Translations under genes and position numbers: made by a program
In this document: piece by piece, positions 24,684 to 39,600 of the stretch
Position numbering within the stretch: position 1 is the stretch's first letter
Layout: each line of letters opens with the position of its first letter
The notes under the pieces: model-generated
Told to the model about the DNA's origin: nothing
Databases searched by the model: none
Seen by the model: only the letters and a program-made list of their open reading frames with translations
Origin: Sclerodactyla briareus
Taxonomy: Eukaryota; Echinodermata; Holothuroidea; Dendrochirotida; Sclerodactylidae
Assembly (NCBI GenBank): GCA_026419785.1
Contig: JAODTK010004209.1
Coordinates: 105,156-169,155 of the forward strand
DNA length: 64,000 nucleotides
Direction: 5' to 3'

Positions 24684-27600
24684 CATAGTTGCAGTTGCAG
24701 TGAAAATAGGCTGAAGTTGTGTGGGCTGCTAGCTTAAAGGCGTCCTGTTGTCTTCTGGCTAGTTTCCGAAATTGTTGCTGCTCACATGTAAACGTTACAA
24801 TACTTGTTATTGTTATGATATCTTAGAATATTAGCTGGGTACAATCACTTGTTATCCACAACGTACCCTAATTAGGCCATGGTGTCTCTCGTTCTCAAAC
24901 ACTTCAACTTAAGAGGAGGAGCAAGCTGTTGCACTACTGGGTGACGACAATTTGACTTAGACCATGCATTCAAATGTTTTTCGGGTGATATTCGAACCAT
25001 TGCTAGGCTGTGGATCAGACTTGGACACGTAAGAATGAGGGAAGTATAGACAAGACTTTAACTTGTTTGGGTCAGATTCCAATTCATATGTCTTGACTTG
25101 TGTTATATATACATGTAACCCAGGAGCTGATGCAGAGCGGTAGGATGTATGCACCCCTCCCCCTATTTTGGCAGTCATGAGAAAAATTGAGCATTGAAAA
25201 ATTGAGCATTAGATTGTCTTGCTTCGATGGTCATACAGGCACCAATTTGCAGCTTGGCCCCCATTAAAAGCAGAAAATGCCCAAAGAAGTGGGGACGACT
25301 CCACCCATTGCCCTGTGCTTGTTTGGACACTAACAACTGTTGAATTTTCAGTACATTTCTCTCAAGGTTGACTTATAAACTGCTGAATATTATACTCTTA
25401 CTGAGGAGATGGAATCTTTGGAAATAATTACAGGTATTTCAGACACTAACATTTTGTCCTGCTTCTAAAATATGTTATTTACAAGTGGGGTGCTTTACTC
25501 ACTTTCTTGCAGATTCGATTATTGAGGAAAGAAATTAACCCACATGTTGAACAATGGGAACAGGAGAGGATCTTTCCAGCTCACAAGGTGAGGAAATTAC
25601 TGGGATCCAAGGGCCTCTTGGTTTGTCAACAAAACCAACTGGTAGGGCAATGTCTAGATGTCTTCAACAATTGTTTCACTCGTCACTCGATAGATTAATC
25701 TTGAGTTGGACAGGAACTGTGATTGGTGTTTGACCTGCAAAGTCCCAACTCAGCAATCAGAGTCAAAGACTGGTGATCGAATGGCTTTCTTGATGGAAAG
25801 TCTGATTAGCAACAAGTACTGAAATTAATGATTTAAGTCATTGCTAGGAGAGTTTTCATAATTCCACCCAAGTCATTACATTCTTGAAAATTCATGACTT
25901 GTTCGGAAGTGTATAAAAGTCAGAGAATTCTGCTTATTTGCAGGCAGGGCTGGAAAAATGTGAATTCCCCAGGAAGGAGAAAATAATATTCAGCAAGACA
26001 ATGGCGGAAAGAATGGGGAATTTCTCTTCAGATTACTAATGCCCTTCCAGACAGCAAGATTTCTCAAGAAAGACTTTCCCAATTTCCAATTCTCTCAAGT
26101 AGAAATACAGGTTCAAATTTCTTGCCAAGTGTCTAAAGCATCCAGTGAATCCTCTGGGCTTTCAGTGGTCACATAACTGTAATGCCTTTGTCATATCATG
26201 ATTGGAACTTCCACCAGGAAGAGAACACATAACAGGGAAGTCTAGCCTGGAAAATCCCTTTCCACTTGATTACTCCACGAGCATACACTGGAGACAACTT
26301 CATCTCCAGAACTGTTAGAGAAAGTACTTATTCCGTGATGTGATATTACATGTAAACCTTCCATAATGTCTATGAAGTTGGACAAGTGGCATGACAGTGT
26401 TTGGGGGGGGGCTACAGCACAGAGTGTTCATGTAATATTGTTGATTTGCCCACACTTCACTCACAGTTGCCTGGAAAACCCTTTCACTTGCTTATTTTTT
26501 TTTTTTTTTTTTTTTTTCTCCAGATTGTTGCTTTGGGTATATTTCTTCAGCGGGCCCTGCATGGAAAAGTATAGTAGAGAGCAAAGGTAAGGCATTGTTA
26601 GGTCCATTGTCCAATAGCAAGATGGACTGACATGGTGTCAAATGCGGAACACATGGTACTATCAATGTGTCAGTCACTGATGTGACTGAGGAGTGAGTCA
26701 GTTGTCAGTCAGGTCTTCAATTCGTACGTCAGATATATATGTACAGTATGTGGTCTCTTGAGAATTAATATGTTTTTTTTTTTTCCAAATTTGTCAGTCA
26801 CAATGCGTGCCATTTGTACTCAGTTTTGTTGAACTCGCGTAAGTACAATGGCTTCTCCTTGTCCAGGGTATAGTAGGATTGGTCATTGGGTGGGCTATTT
26901 TTTATAATAAATGAAGCATTCATGTAGCCGCTAAGAATACAAATCGCACTACAGGAGCAATGATCTAATGCACGAACAGTACAAATAAGAGTGAAGACCT
27001 ACCAATCCACAGGAAAAGCCTAGAAGAGAGATGCAGACTTCAGCTTTCAAGCTAGATTCTGAAGCGGTAGGGCATTCTGATGCAAATGTTAGGGGAAATT
27101 GCATCCCCATAGGATTGACGGGACTAGATAGGTGACAAGAAGATCTTTGTCAGAACTGTGGAGACACTAGAGGCGTTGATGGGGAAGGAAGCAGGTAGTC
27201 TTTGAAGTAAGAGGAGTATGGGTAAGAGAATGGAAAGCAATGGGGAGAAATTTGAACGAAATCTATGCTTAACAGGGAGCCAGTGAAGATGGCAGAGAAC
27301 AGGCCTTATGCTGGAGCATTTGGGTGCGCATATAACCTTAGGATAATAGTCTTGTCTTTTGTCGTTGCAGCGTAACGTTGTCTTGGACTGGCCTTCACCA
27401 TAGCGTGGGCACTCTGTGAGCTTGGCAACATCAATTGTGCGGTGTCCCCATGGCGATAGGTGTACAGAATGATATGGCAACCCCTGCGTTGTCTAGGTAA
27501 GCCTATCAGAAGGTCTGGGTCTCATTGGAACACATGTCAATTCAATCCTCTTGTCATCCTAGCTCTTGTGTCACACATCGATTGCCCAGAGCATGTGTGC

Positions 27601-30600
27601 TTGCAGAAAACTCGAAGCAGTGCAATTGTTCACGCCTACACGGTTGTAAGTGCGCCTGCTCAAGAGACTTCAAGTTCAAGAGAACTTTTGACAAGGAGCC
27701 TAGCTTTGGCTTTAGCTTAGGGAGAGTTTGGGTATCACTGGCAATGTCCTGAAGTGTAGTCCACCTGCTTGGTTACATCATGATAGGGAGGAATGGCATA
27801 TAAAACTGGGCTGTGACTGGTCCGAAATGAAAGGCAAAAATGTCTCACATGTGTCTTCAGAATTTATCTCTTTTGAAACTGAGGAATATTTGTTTCCCTT
27901 GACAGATTTGGTTCAGATGAAGTGAAGAAGAATTCTCTGGCACCAACCATTGCTGGAGAATATGTAGCATGCATTTGGGTCAGAACCACATGGCAGGTCG
28001 GATGTTGCGAGTAAGTCTGTCTTATAAGTTCATGACTATAGTCCGGCCAAGTCTCTACCAAGTTTGAGATCTGCTACAGTTGAGCTGGAATCTGGTACTG
28101 CTTGATCCCTGCAGTTTTCATAATTGTTCATATGATTTTGTTATTTTTTGGATTCCCTGGACTTGAGTTGAAGAATCCATGCAGTCATGTTTGTATGCAT
28201 GTGCCTGTGTGTGTGATGCTTTGCTTGTAAATAGGATAACTCGACCAGCCTGTATCGATGGAGCTCGTACTTCGTATGTATGTTCTTCTGGATGAGCACA
28301 GGTCTATGGGGCAACCAGGTCATTGAAGTCAAATCCAGTAACCGTGGAAACATGAGAAATCCTGAATCTTCTAGGTCTAATCAAGCTGAAATTTGGTGTG
28401 TCGTTCTCTCTTAATGAGGATTACAAGAATCCTTTTTGTTTTCTTGTGGAGACGGGGGATCATTTTTGTTGAACAATAGGAAAATTGTGGAAATGAGATA
28501 TTCGATAGAATTTTAGCTTGAAATCATGATAACTTGGATCACTCAATGTTTCTGATTCCTCATTCTAGTTTCCGAAATTTCACTATATTGCAAGGTCGGA
28601 AATAAGCCGGGGTGATTCGCCCCCAATTTTCCCAGAATCACCCTCTGACAAAATATAGGTGGGCAAATATAAAAACGATTGTTATGTAAAATCGCCCCTT
28701 CAGTGCTGAAAGGGTCTCTAAAAAAAAAACAATTTATTAGCCATTCAAAAATTGTAAATCATGAAATGAAGTCCCATTTGCTGAAGTTGCTTCGTTCACA
28801 TTGATTGGAATTCCTCTGCAAAAGTCTGAGAAATTTCGTGTCATTTCCGTGTATGCGATATCTATCCATGTCGCGAAACTACAGTATCATTTCCACAAGG
28901 CATGTACCGAATCATCTCCGTAGCAGTCCAAGTGTGGAGAACATAATTAGCAACAACAACTGCACTGAACTTTTGCAAGAATAACCTGTGTCTGCTATGC
29001 AGGCTAGTTCCTCATGACTGTGGAATGAACATTATTATTATTATTATTATTACACCAGTGCTTATAAAGCGCAATATCCCGAAGTTCAATGCGCTGTAAA
29101 AAAAAATACAAATACATTAACCATAGGTATGCTTAAAATAAATGGTTTTCAACGATGACTTGAAAGATGGCACAGATGAGAGCCCCGGAGAATCGTTGGC
29201 AGCGTGTTCCAGAGTGCTGGTGCAGCATGACAAAGGCACCGTTCCCAATGCGCTTGTTCGGTGCTTGTGTAGTGAGGAGCGTCTTGTCGGATGAGGATCG
29301 GAGTGTGCGGCGCGGTTGGTAGATGTTGATGAATACTGGAGATAGATGGGTGATGAGTCATAAAGACACTTGAAGACGTATGTCAGTATCCGGAACTTGA
29401 TCCTGACGTCACAGGGGAGCCAGTGTAGATCAGCAAGAACCGGTGATATATGATCGCGTGGGCTGACCCTTGAAATTATACGAGCTGCGGTGTTCTGGAC
29501 AACTTGTAGTCGTCGAACTTGATAGGCAGGGGCTCCATATAACAGACCACAGCAATAGTCCATACGAGACACTACGAGGCTCTGAACTACAGTTTTGCAG
29601 GCGTCCGTAGTGAGGAATTTCCGAATCTTGCCAATATTGCAAACATGACACCTGCCGTGTCTCGCGGTCAGCCAGGTTAGCATGGTATTGTCTCTGACAC
29701 GCGGAGCGCTGCGTACGATTATGCAGTAGCCTACTGTCTTAGAATTAGAGATCATGAAAATTCGAAGCAAGTAACGAATATCGTATTATGGTTCGTTACA
29801 TACTCCATTATCATTGAGTGAGAATAGGGTGGGCTATTTACGGCATAGGTTTCCGTCCGTGTAGGCACAGTTGGGGCAAAAAGGGAAGAACACACATAAG
29901 GGGGATTGCTTTCTGTACTTTCAGTGTTCATTTTTGGCATGACATCTTCGAATTTGAAAAAGAGCCCCTGTGTGGGTCAAAAGAGCACCAAGCTCTCTTA
30001 CGCGGGGGCTTTTTTTGAAGGACAAAATTGAGAAGAGCCCCTGTGAGGCAAAATTAATTCCATAACCATAATCATAACAGTTATTTGTTGATGTTTAGTT
30101 AATTCCACTCCTTCATTTTATATACCAGATATCACCACAACAGCTGTGAAGGACGGTGATGATTACATCATCAACGGAGCAAGATGTGGATTACGTCTGG
30201 CATGCAGGCAGACTGGATGTGTCTGCTGGCAAACACTGGTGGCGAGAAGGCACACCTCAATAAATCACTGATTTGTCTGCCTATGGATACCAAAGGTAGT
30301 CTGCCAGGCCTTTAGATGAAAATTCAGGTTCTTTTGTCTGTGTTGTGTAGGGCTCCAGACATGCCAAGGTGGCTCAGTTAAGAGAAAAAATTATTGTTAG
30401 GATATTCTACATAACTTGATCCATTAACTTCAGTCCAGTAGTTTCCACTTTCCTAATTCCCACACATCTGCATTTCTGCCAATTCCATAAGGGCGAGGAG
30501 CTCCTCTTGGCATCATCCTCGACATGGCAGACTTACTAGCTCCACAGTTACTGTGATTGGGGGACTAGTAATTTGATTGACTGGTGGCAAACCATCTGTA

Positions 30601-33600
30601 TTCTAGTCAATGTTTCCTTCGTAGTCTCATTGGGCCTTCCGAGCGCTTTTCAGCTTCATCAAAAGAACAGCTACCCATCAACGTCGCTCCACCCAAAACA
30701 TCCTGTTCTGCTGTTTTCTTCCGTTTCACTACACTGTGGATCACATCACTATTGAAAGTTGATTCAATGTGACTATTATACTCTAGCCTTCCAAGTCCTA
30801 GTCATTTGTAGAAGCCTAGTATCATAGCCAGATCACAAGCTGAACTTATAACTAGGATTTTAGAGTTAAGTTCTTCCGGACACATGATTCCCTCGAAAAC
30901 CATTTGAACTGAAGTAAGCTGTAAATTGCTACTTAGTGCGGATGAAGTAACTGCTAACTGGGGGACTAAACAGGCAGTAGTAACATTGGGTGTGGTAACA
31001 ACAGTTGAGATGGCTTGCTGATTTGCCGACATATGGAGTTGAGGGGGTCAACACCTAGAGTGGTCAAATTGACAAGGCTGTTCACCAGTTCATGCATGGA
31101 CCCCCCCCTTCCTTTCAGTATAGCATATTGTAGTTGGGGAGCACTTTATACAGCCTTCAGTACCTACGAATCCGTACGGCTGACTCGTTTTTTGTGTTTA
31201 CCTGGGCTATTTTTTGGTGTATTTTGTGTATGTTTCTGTCGACCTTAACTTTTTTTACCCAAAATCGTAAAATCATTCCGTTTTTTTTTCTGCTCAGGTG
31301 TTCACAGGGTCAGGAAGATTGAGAAGATTGGCATGCACTGCTCAGATACGACTGAGATCTTCCTGGAAGATGTCCGTGTCCCACAAACGTACCGGATTGG
31401 AGAGGAAGGCCAGGGGTTTATCTACCAGATGCTCCAGTTTCAAGAGGAGAGGATGTTTGCAGCAGCTGGAGGTCTGTATCTTTTTGACAGTCATAACCCC
31501 CCCCCACTCCCACTCCCTGCCCCTCCTTTCCCCTCCCTGTCCATTTCAACATTTTGTTATGCCCTTGCATGAATCGAGTTCACGCTCACGTTGAAACCCT
31601 TGGCCATGTGGTTGTCGATGCACTGATAATAACTTGCCTTCTTTTCTCTGTACGATGTCCCAGAGATTAACAAGGCATGGGTAACTAATGCCCTATAAGC
31701 CAGTTCGTAGTTCTAAGTGCGCAAGCAAACCACAGAACAGTTTCTGGGGAATAGACGAGATTCGGTCGGATTCCACCCATAGCAATGTCGTTACAGCTCA
31801 TTTTTAATCTGTCACCACTATTTGGAAATGCCAGCCATTCTCTCAACCTGTTTTAGATGTATTGTTGATAAGAATGGTGGGAAATCTGTAAAGTTTTGTG
31901 ATGGCAGGATCTGTAATTTTTGTTTTGGCCCACAGAATGTGGGTTGCTCACACCTGGTATAATATCATTCTGTTATGGGCGTGTTCAAGGACTGCTAGTC
32001 TCCTTCTTCGCGAGCAGTCAAATCTCATCCACAATTTGTCAGCCCCTTATACTTTACTCGTTAATGGCACTATAATCAGTGACCGATTCCAAATTGATTA
32101 GGACTGATTGTTGACCATGCCAACCCATGCTACTGAAATGTAAATGCTTGGAAAATTGCCAAAATCATGCGATTAGACAGATTACTTGGCTTCCAGTGAA
32201 CCATTCTCTAATTTTGAATATCCCGGGGTGAAATGGTGGGACATGTTCCATAGAAATCCAACAAACAGAATTAGACACATTGAATGACCTTCAGTGACCC
32301 AGATGTTTGTTAACACTTTTGGGGACTAAAGGTAGACCTTACCCTTCATGAAAATCTGACAAACTTCAAATTGCTGCATATATTATGCAAATTAGACACA
32401 ATGAATGAACTCTAGTGACCTCAAATCTATTTTAAAATGTCTAAAAACTAAGGGTAGACCATACCCCCAAAAATTCATGAACAATTTTGGCATAATTTTT
32501 GCAAATTACATGAATAAATTGACAAATAACCCCTATCTTGCTAATGAGCTCAACCATGACATACCTAAAATAGGCTAATAACCCTATTTAACTATGCTGT
32601 TGTGCCCAAATTGATCAGATCAGGTTCACCTAACTGTGATACTGCATACAGAATTTATTCAAAGTTGGTTTCATTTACACACACCACACATACCCACACA
32701 CAAAAGTGATTGCTAAGTCTCTTCCTGTACTCTGTTCAGGTGAGACAAAGATCACAACTGCAGGGGATACTGTAACCAGATGAGTTATTTTTTTCCAATT
32801 GAATTTCATCCTAACTGATGACGTCATCAGAGTAACGATGCAAAGGTCGTCCATTGACTAATTAACACAGTAAATGCTGGTAATTTGCACCATTATAGCA
32901 GAACATTTTCAGTTGATATTCATAAATGAAATTGACAAAATTATTTTTTCATATCTTGTGAACAAATTTGTAAGTTTTCAAAAATCGAGTCCCCGTTTAT
33001 TTTTTGTCACTAGTGGTAAAATTCATGTGTTTTTTGCATTGTCTTTGTATTACACAGGGCACCCAGTTACTCTTGTGATGTCACAGGGCACATTGTGCAA
33101 TAACAGAATTGCCTCCTTCTCATCAGCTGAAATTCTTTCTGAGGTTTGGGTTCCCTAAATATTCTAGATAGAAGACACCAATATAGCAAAATATGTGTCT
33201 GCATGACCATTGTACTTCAACAGCAGATGGAGAATGGTTGCTGACCCAGTGATCTGATACATTCATCACTGTGAGAACTTGTTAAGAGTGCTCACCATAT
33301 AAAAACAACTTAAAACGTGAACTTCCGTGAAGACTTGTAACAAGTGATCTGTGTTGTTAGAAGAATTACCCCACTAGCCACTAATTGGGACCATGTTATA
33401 TAGAATCCTAAGCACTGCCTGCATATAACCTCATGCAACATACTCCTTGTGCATTCCTGAGTTCCTATAATGGAGGCAGCATCTGTTGAAGTGATTTGGG
33501 CATTTGGTGGTATGGCTCATATGAATCTGTTTCACAGAGATTGTGATAGCATATCAGTTCGTTTTGCCTCTTTGCAGGCATTCTACCTCTGGAGAAATGT

Positions 33601-36600
33601 ATAGCTCTGACTATAGACTACTGCAGGGAGAGAAAGATATTTGGCAAGCCTGTCCTAGACAACCAAGTTGTTCACTTCAGGCTGGCTGAACTGGCTACAG
33701 AGGTAGAATTGTTGCGCTCCCTGCTCTACCGATGTGTCGGTGAGTATCGGACCCTTGTTAGTGGTATGGCGTGGAACGGTAGCAAACTTGTAATCTCGAA
33801 ACAACATTTCCTATGTGGGATTTTCCTGCAAATGTATGGCAGTCTTCTAAATTAGATTATCTCTGAATAATTCCCAAATATTTCTATGCTAAGAGAGTTC
33901 AATTGTTTCGTTACATTCATCATTTAGGAATGGGCTGGCATAATGGAACTATGGGCTGGCATAATGGAACTATGGGCTGGCATAATGGAACTCCATTTTA
34001 AGATATATTCATACTTGGTATGGTCCCCATTATGTCACATGATCCCTAATATTCTGGAACAGGTCGAAGGTCGTCTGAGACCACGATGCTTAGTCTGGTG
34101 GAGCTTGGAACATTTGCCTCCAAATGTCCCCTTTATGTGTCTCATTGACCAATTATTTCACTCATTCAATGTACCCCCATATCGGACGAGTTTGACGTAC
34201 ACTCACACAAGTACACATGCCAAGGTGATCACTGAGTCCTCTCTTTCTGAACTTTGTGTTCATACAAGAAAACAGTAATAGAGTGGATTGGCCAGGCCTG
34301 GTTGCTAGCTCAGAGGCCAGCTAGCTGTTTTCCAGGCATGGGAGTGAGTGAGTAAAGCTTTCTTTCTCCTTTCCAGCAGGTAAGGCCCACCTTTAGCAAT
34401 TAAAGGGAAATTCCAGCCAAATTATTACTCTTCTTGGTGTTACAATGTAAAGAGAATAAAAATTCATTCAAATATCACTTTGTTCCAGGTTCAGTAGCTT
34501 GTTTCGTTTTGTGACGATATGGCTTCCGCAAATTTCATATAATTTGCTGATTTCGGCAACTGGCAACCTATTTTGTGATGTCATATCTACCAATCATAAG
34601 GAAAAAGGCATATTTCTTACATTTTCCTCAAATTGGTAGATATGATGTCATCAAATGTTGCCAATTTGCAAAATTGCCAAATTAGCAGTGAGTATTTGTT
34701 AATCTTCGAAAATTCATAACTTTATAACTGACATGCTATGAACTGCACAACTTATGTGGTGATTTTTTAAGCCAATCTATGACATTCCAAGATTTTTGAC
34801 TGGAATTTCCCTTTAAAGAACTAGTGGGTCCTCTGGGCTTCCTGGCCTATTTACATTTACAACTATATTGTTCTCCTCTAATCAGCACAATTCGTGGAAG
34901 GTAAGGATGTCACAAAGTTTGCTTCCATGGCGAACTGAAGGCTGGTCGCCTGGCTCGAGAGGTTTCTGACTCCTGTCTCCAGTTCTGGGGTGGTATGGGG
35001 TTCACCTCCCCTAACCCCATTAGCCAGGTCTACCGTGAATGGCAGGTACGTTTCAAGTAGTCCTATATTCACATCCAATGAAGATACTTTCTCTTTTTTC
35101 AATCCTGTTTCAAATTAAAAATAGGATCACATATAAAGAGGCTGAAATAATAGTTACATGAAATTAAGATGTTAGATCTGTAGCAAATTTCCTGTAACAG
35201 TGTTAGTGCCTTTTTATCATTTTGGAAGTACAACTGTGTTCTCAGTCTCAAACCCACCATTCTTAATTTTTTTTTCTTAACTGGTGATTGTTTTTTGTTG
35301 ATGATTCAGTTTGCATCATGACCATCTGAATACCCTGATTGGGAAATTTAGAATCAAGGAGATTTGGAAACATCCTGAGAGAGGCAGTATTTGTGATCTT
35401 GAGTCTTCACTAAAAAAAAAAGCAGAACCAATTGCCAACATTCCACCTTCCCATTTATTTGGAACTGAACGCTAACCTCATCCACTGGTCAAGTTGCATG
35501 AAATCCAGTTAGAAATCGGGCTTTCTCCTTGCAAGTTGAACACATTTATTGACCTCCAGCGACCCTGAAATTATCCTTATCAAATTTCTGGTTACGTTTT
35601 ATGGCAAGATAAATGATACACATCCTCACATACAATAGACAACAAGACTAATCGCTAGGTTCCTTTCTAGACGCTGTCCAGTTGAGACATGGAGCATTCA
35701 ATCACGCATTATTGAATGTCACATACTTGAACAGCCTTGCAAAAATTTAGTTTCCTAAGTAATAGGGACACATTTGTCTCGGCCTGAACTTTGTCAAGGA
35801 AGAGACATAGTGGTCATTGTGTGGTGTGGTGTGTTGTGTCTGTCCTATCTGCCTGGCTGTCTGTCCGTATGGGCGGTTCGAAATCTACTGAACCGTGCAA
35901 GCCGTCAGCTGAAACCTTTGTCTGGAGGTTTGGGGAAGAGGGTGCGATGTGCATCCATTTTTCGTCCTGAAAGACCTTACTCATTTGCATGATTGATGTT
36001 AATGAATTTGGCCCGGAAGCTTGTGTACAAGATATATCTTGATCGGTATATGAATGGTGAGCTGTTGAGCGGTATATAACCAATATGGAGTGTACACAAT
36101 CTGATCAGATTCCTGGCATTGTATATGCTAATTAAGTAGCTAATTTGAATATTTTTTGCGATTTTTTTAAGTTTGCTGGCATTTTTAGGAAACTTGGTGG
36201 AGATGGTTTAGCTACAGTCCCAATAAATTTACCGTAGGCCAAGGTCACCAAGGTCCATTAATTCATAATTTGCCATTAACCTAGTCTAATTTGAATAATT
36301 TATTGAGTTTAAAGTTGGTTGTATCCCTATGAAACTTGGAGGAGATGGTACCCTTTGATCTGAAAAATGTAACAACAGTGTGAAAGTCACTGAGGTCCTT
36401 TAACCCGTCATGGGCTACGCGTCTAATTTTAGACATATCAGACAAAAAATCTTCAATAAAATTGATGATGGTCTTCTGAATGTCTATACCTTCAAAGTTA
36501 CCCTGTTTTGAAGAAGAAGTTGTGGCTTTCAAATAAGATAAATATTGGGGGTCAGTGGGGGCCAAGATTTTTCGAAAAATCCTTGACAAGTTGTTACATT

Positions 36601-39600
36601 GAAAATGACGAAATGTGGACCTCTACTCAAGCGGACCACCCCCCCCCAATCTTGACCTCCCCCTTCAAATGAAGACAAAGACTTTGGTCTTTTTTTAGTG
36701 GTATATATTGTCGTGTAGTAGATCGATGACCCCCCTTGGTAATGTATGGTAGGTATAAATAACTAGGAACCGCCCTAAGCCATATTTGATCGTGATGTTA
36801 CTCTATTCTGTGATCTGACTAGTTCAACATTTATATTCATCTACTTTATTCAGATATGTAAGTGGTATGAATTTACTAGGATCACCCTCTTATTCAGAAT
36901 TTAATGCTCTGTAATTATGATAATATTCTCGTAAAGATTAGTCATCATTTGTCCTAGTTCTACAATGGTTTTGAGCGAGTTATTCAAATTCCATCATCTA
37001 GCCCAAGTCTCATGTTGATAGGTAAGGCTGTCCCTTTATACTGATGGTCGAATTCCACTTGTTTTAGTCTTTTAGAATTGCCCAGGTACTTTATTTGATA
37101 TAAAACAGTTTCAAGTGGGTGGAATTATTCCATATTCGTAGATGTTTTGCCCTCAGAATATTCCCGTTCGTTGAAACCCTGTTAGGGTTAGTGGACCCAA
37201 TCAGGTATTGTATTCGGTACCCACACGGACGCTCGAAATTTGGGATAAGAGGGATAGGCGTGAATTTAAACGAGGTTGGTTAATTAGGTAATGAGTGTGA
37301 TCGTAGGCATTAAGTTAGAGGCCGGCCTCCAGATTTTTTTGGTAAGATCACAGTTTTAATAAGGAAGAAGAATTCCCAAGAGAAAAGAAAAGGAAACAAA
37401 ATGGAATTTTGTGTGCGAGTCTATTTCATTGACGTCTTATCTGGGAAACTAAGGAGACCAGTATTACTACTGCTAGGAAATGAACACAGCAAGATCGTGG
37501 AGGATCATTCCTCGAAAACTCATGTTGGGGGCCGTGCGCCATCCATCTTTGCAACAGACTGATAAAGGATGGCTGAAAGGGGTGAAACCCCGACTACGTA
37601 ACATGAGCATTTTGTGAGGGGACCTGTCACCCAGCGGAACCATTTAAACACCGATGTAGAGGGACACGACAAGCACACATGACAGACCGATGTGTGATCA
37701 AAAGGGCGGAGAAAACAAATAAAAAAAAAAAAAAAAAAAAACAAGGCACGGGACCCCCCCCCTTCCACACCCACACCAGGCGTAAGCAAGACTGATGAGA
37801 CCACGCGCACACCCTGGACCCCCCACGAGACATGTGCAGTTATACCTGTGGCGAGATACCCCTGGACACTCTGAAGAAAATGGCACCATGGATTTACTAT
37901 GGATTTAATACTGCCTCTTTCCGCCCAACCCCAGCGATGTCCGCGCCCGGCACTAACGAAGAGATGGCCCTTGCGCCCCACAACCAGACGATGTCCACCC
38001 CCTATTTGCCGCCTGATGGCTTGGCCTCGACGATGTCAGCTATAGCGATGATCGCAGCGAAGATTCTACCGACGATGTTGGCTGCAGAGTAACCCAGATG
38101 GCCCAAGATGATGTTGACCAGTCGCGCACTTATTGTTTTTTATGTGATTCATTGCTTTGTGATGGACTTTATTGTTGGGCTATCACATTCAGGTTTTGGA
38201 TTTTTTAACCAATGTGGGCGAGTTGAAACTTATATTTTAGTCATTGGGTCATAAAAATAGATAAAAGTTGAAAAACGTATTTTTTTTTGTGGCTCTGTGT
38301 CGTGGTTGTTGTACGTCTCTGGTCTTGTGTTCTCGGAACAGCTGGCATTTCTTGAAATATGAGAGTTGTAGGATCTTTTTTTTTGGACTCGTATGATTGG
38401 ATGTGGGGATCTTTTCACTAGGTTTAGTTCATATGCTTGTCATGACTGAGAGTGGGTATTTTGAAAATGTCCTATGCTTTCAGATAAGGCGACATCCATT
38501 TATGGAGAGTCTGTTGTGAATCGATTAGTGTTGCTCTCTCAAGTGCTCGGGTAGTGACATTCTGGATTCTTTGGTACGTCGTTGCATCCGTTTTCATGAG
38601 TGAAGTTATAGTACCCCTTTTATGACTTCTGAGGTGCTTATGTTCACCACAGTGAGTCAGATTTATTCATGGTCAGTACTTGATTTTTTTGGGGACTTTC
38701 TCTTCTAGGCTAGGGACTTCTTTTTCTCGGAGGAGAAATACTCTGTATCCGAGTTTTAGGGAAGTTTCTACTTTTTTACCCATAGTATAAGCAGGTGATA
38801 TTTTGAAGTCGGAAGATGGGGCTTCTTCGCATTATGCTATGACAGGGTACCAAGTACGACCAATTTTTTTTAGGACTAGTACCGCGACATGCCACAGTTT
38901 TGAGTTGATATGGTCAGGAATTTGATGCCTCTGTGACGAGTCTTTTTTTTCGATTGTATATATATAGACCTAGGATGATATTTGCTTGACGAATTGTATC
39001 TTGGTTTGGCGAGATTTCCTCTGGTTGGGATGTTGGGAACGATGGCATGCTGGTGCATTGCACCTGTTTTCTTGGCCTATAGGCTTTCCTGTTATCGTCT
39101 ACTGACAGGACTTTCGTTGTTTCCCGCCTTCCATTGTGTGTACGATGTTGTAAACAAGGAGGTGTGCAGGGTATTAGCCAAATCAGCGCCTTTGTTATTG
39201 TTTTAATTTTATGAAGGGGATTGTAGTATTTTTTTTAAAGAGTTAAAGGAACTCAAGTGAGTACGTACTGCCACACATATTGATTATTCTAATTTATTGT
39301 TCACTTAATTGGTGTTAATGTGGATGGTATTGTTATGATATTTGGTTTAGGAGAAAAGTGACTGGTGGTGGTTTTTGAATGCTGTTTGGTGAATGATGTT
39401 AGAGGTTATCTATGCAGTTTTGAGGAAATGAAGTGGAGAGCGCAATGTTTGAAGCTGCAGTATTTGAATTCATGTCATTGAGTCATGTGGTACCTTTGAG
39501 GAACATTTTATAGTCACATTTCAGCACCTGCAGAATTAGAGACAGTTACTTTTTTTCAAGGATAAAGTTGAGTATAGTTCTTAAGTAGTGGCAGTACTTT

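Noticed and set aside
26510..26600. Possible extra exon after the poly-T/CTCCAG
   Set aside because: The translation shows no acyl-CoA dehydrogenase features and contains stops; exon 2 and exon 3 join directly to give a normal family sequence.
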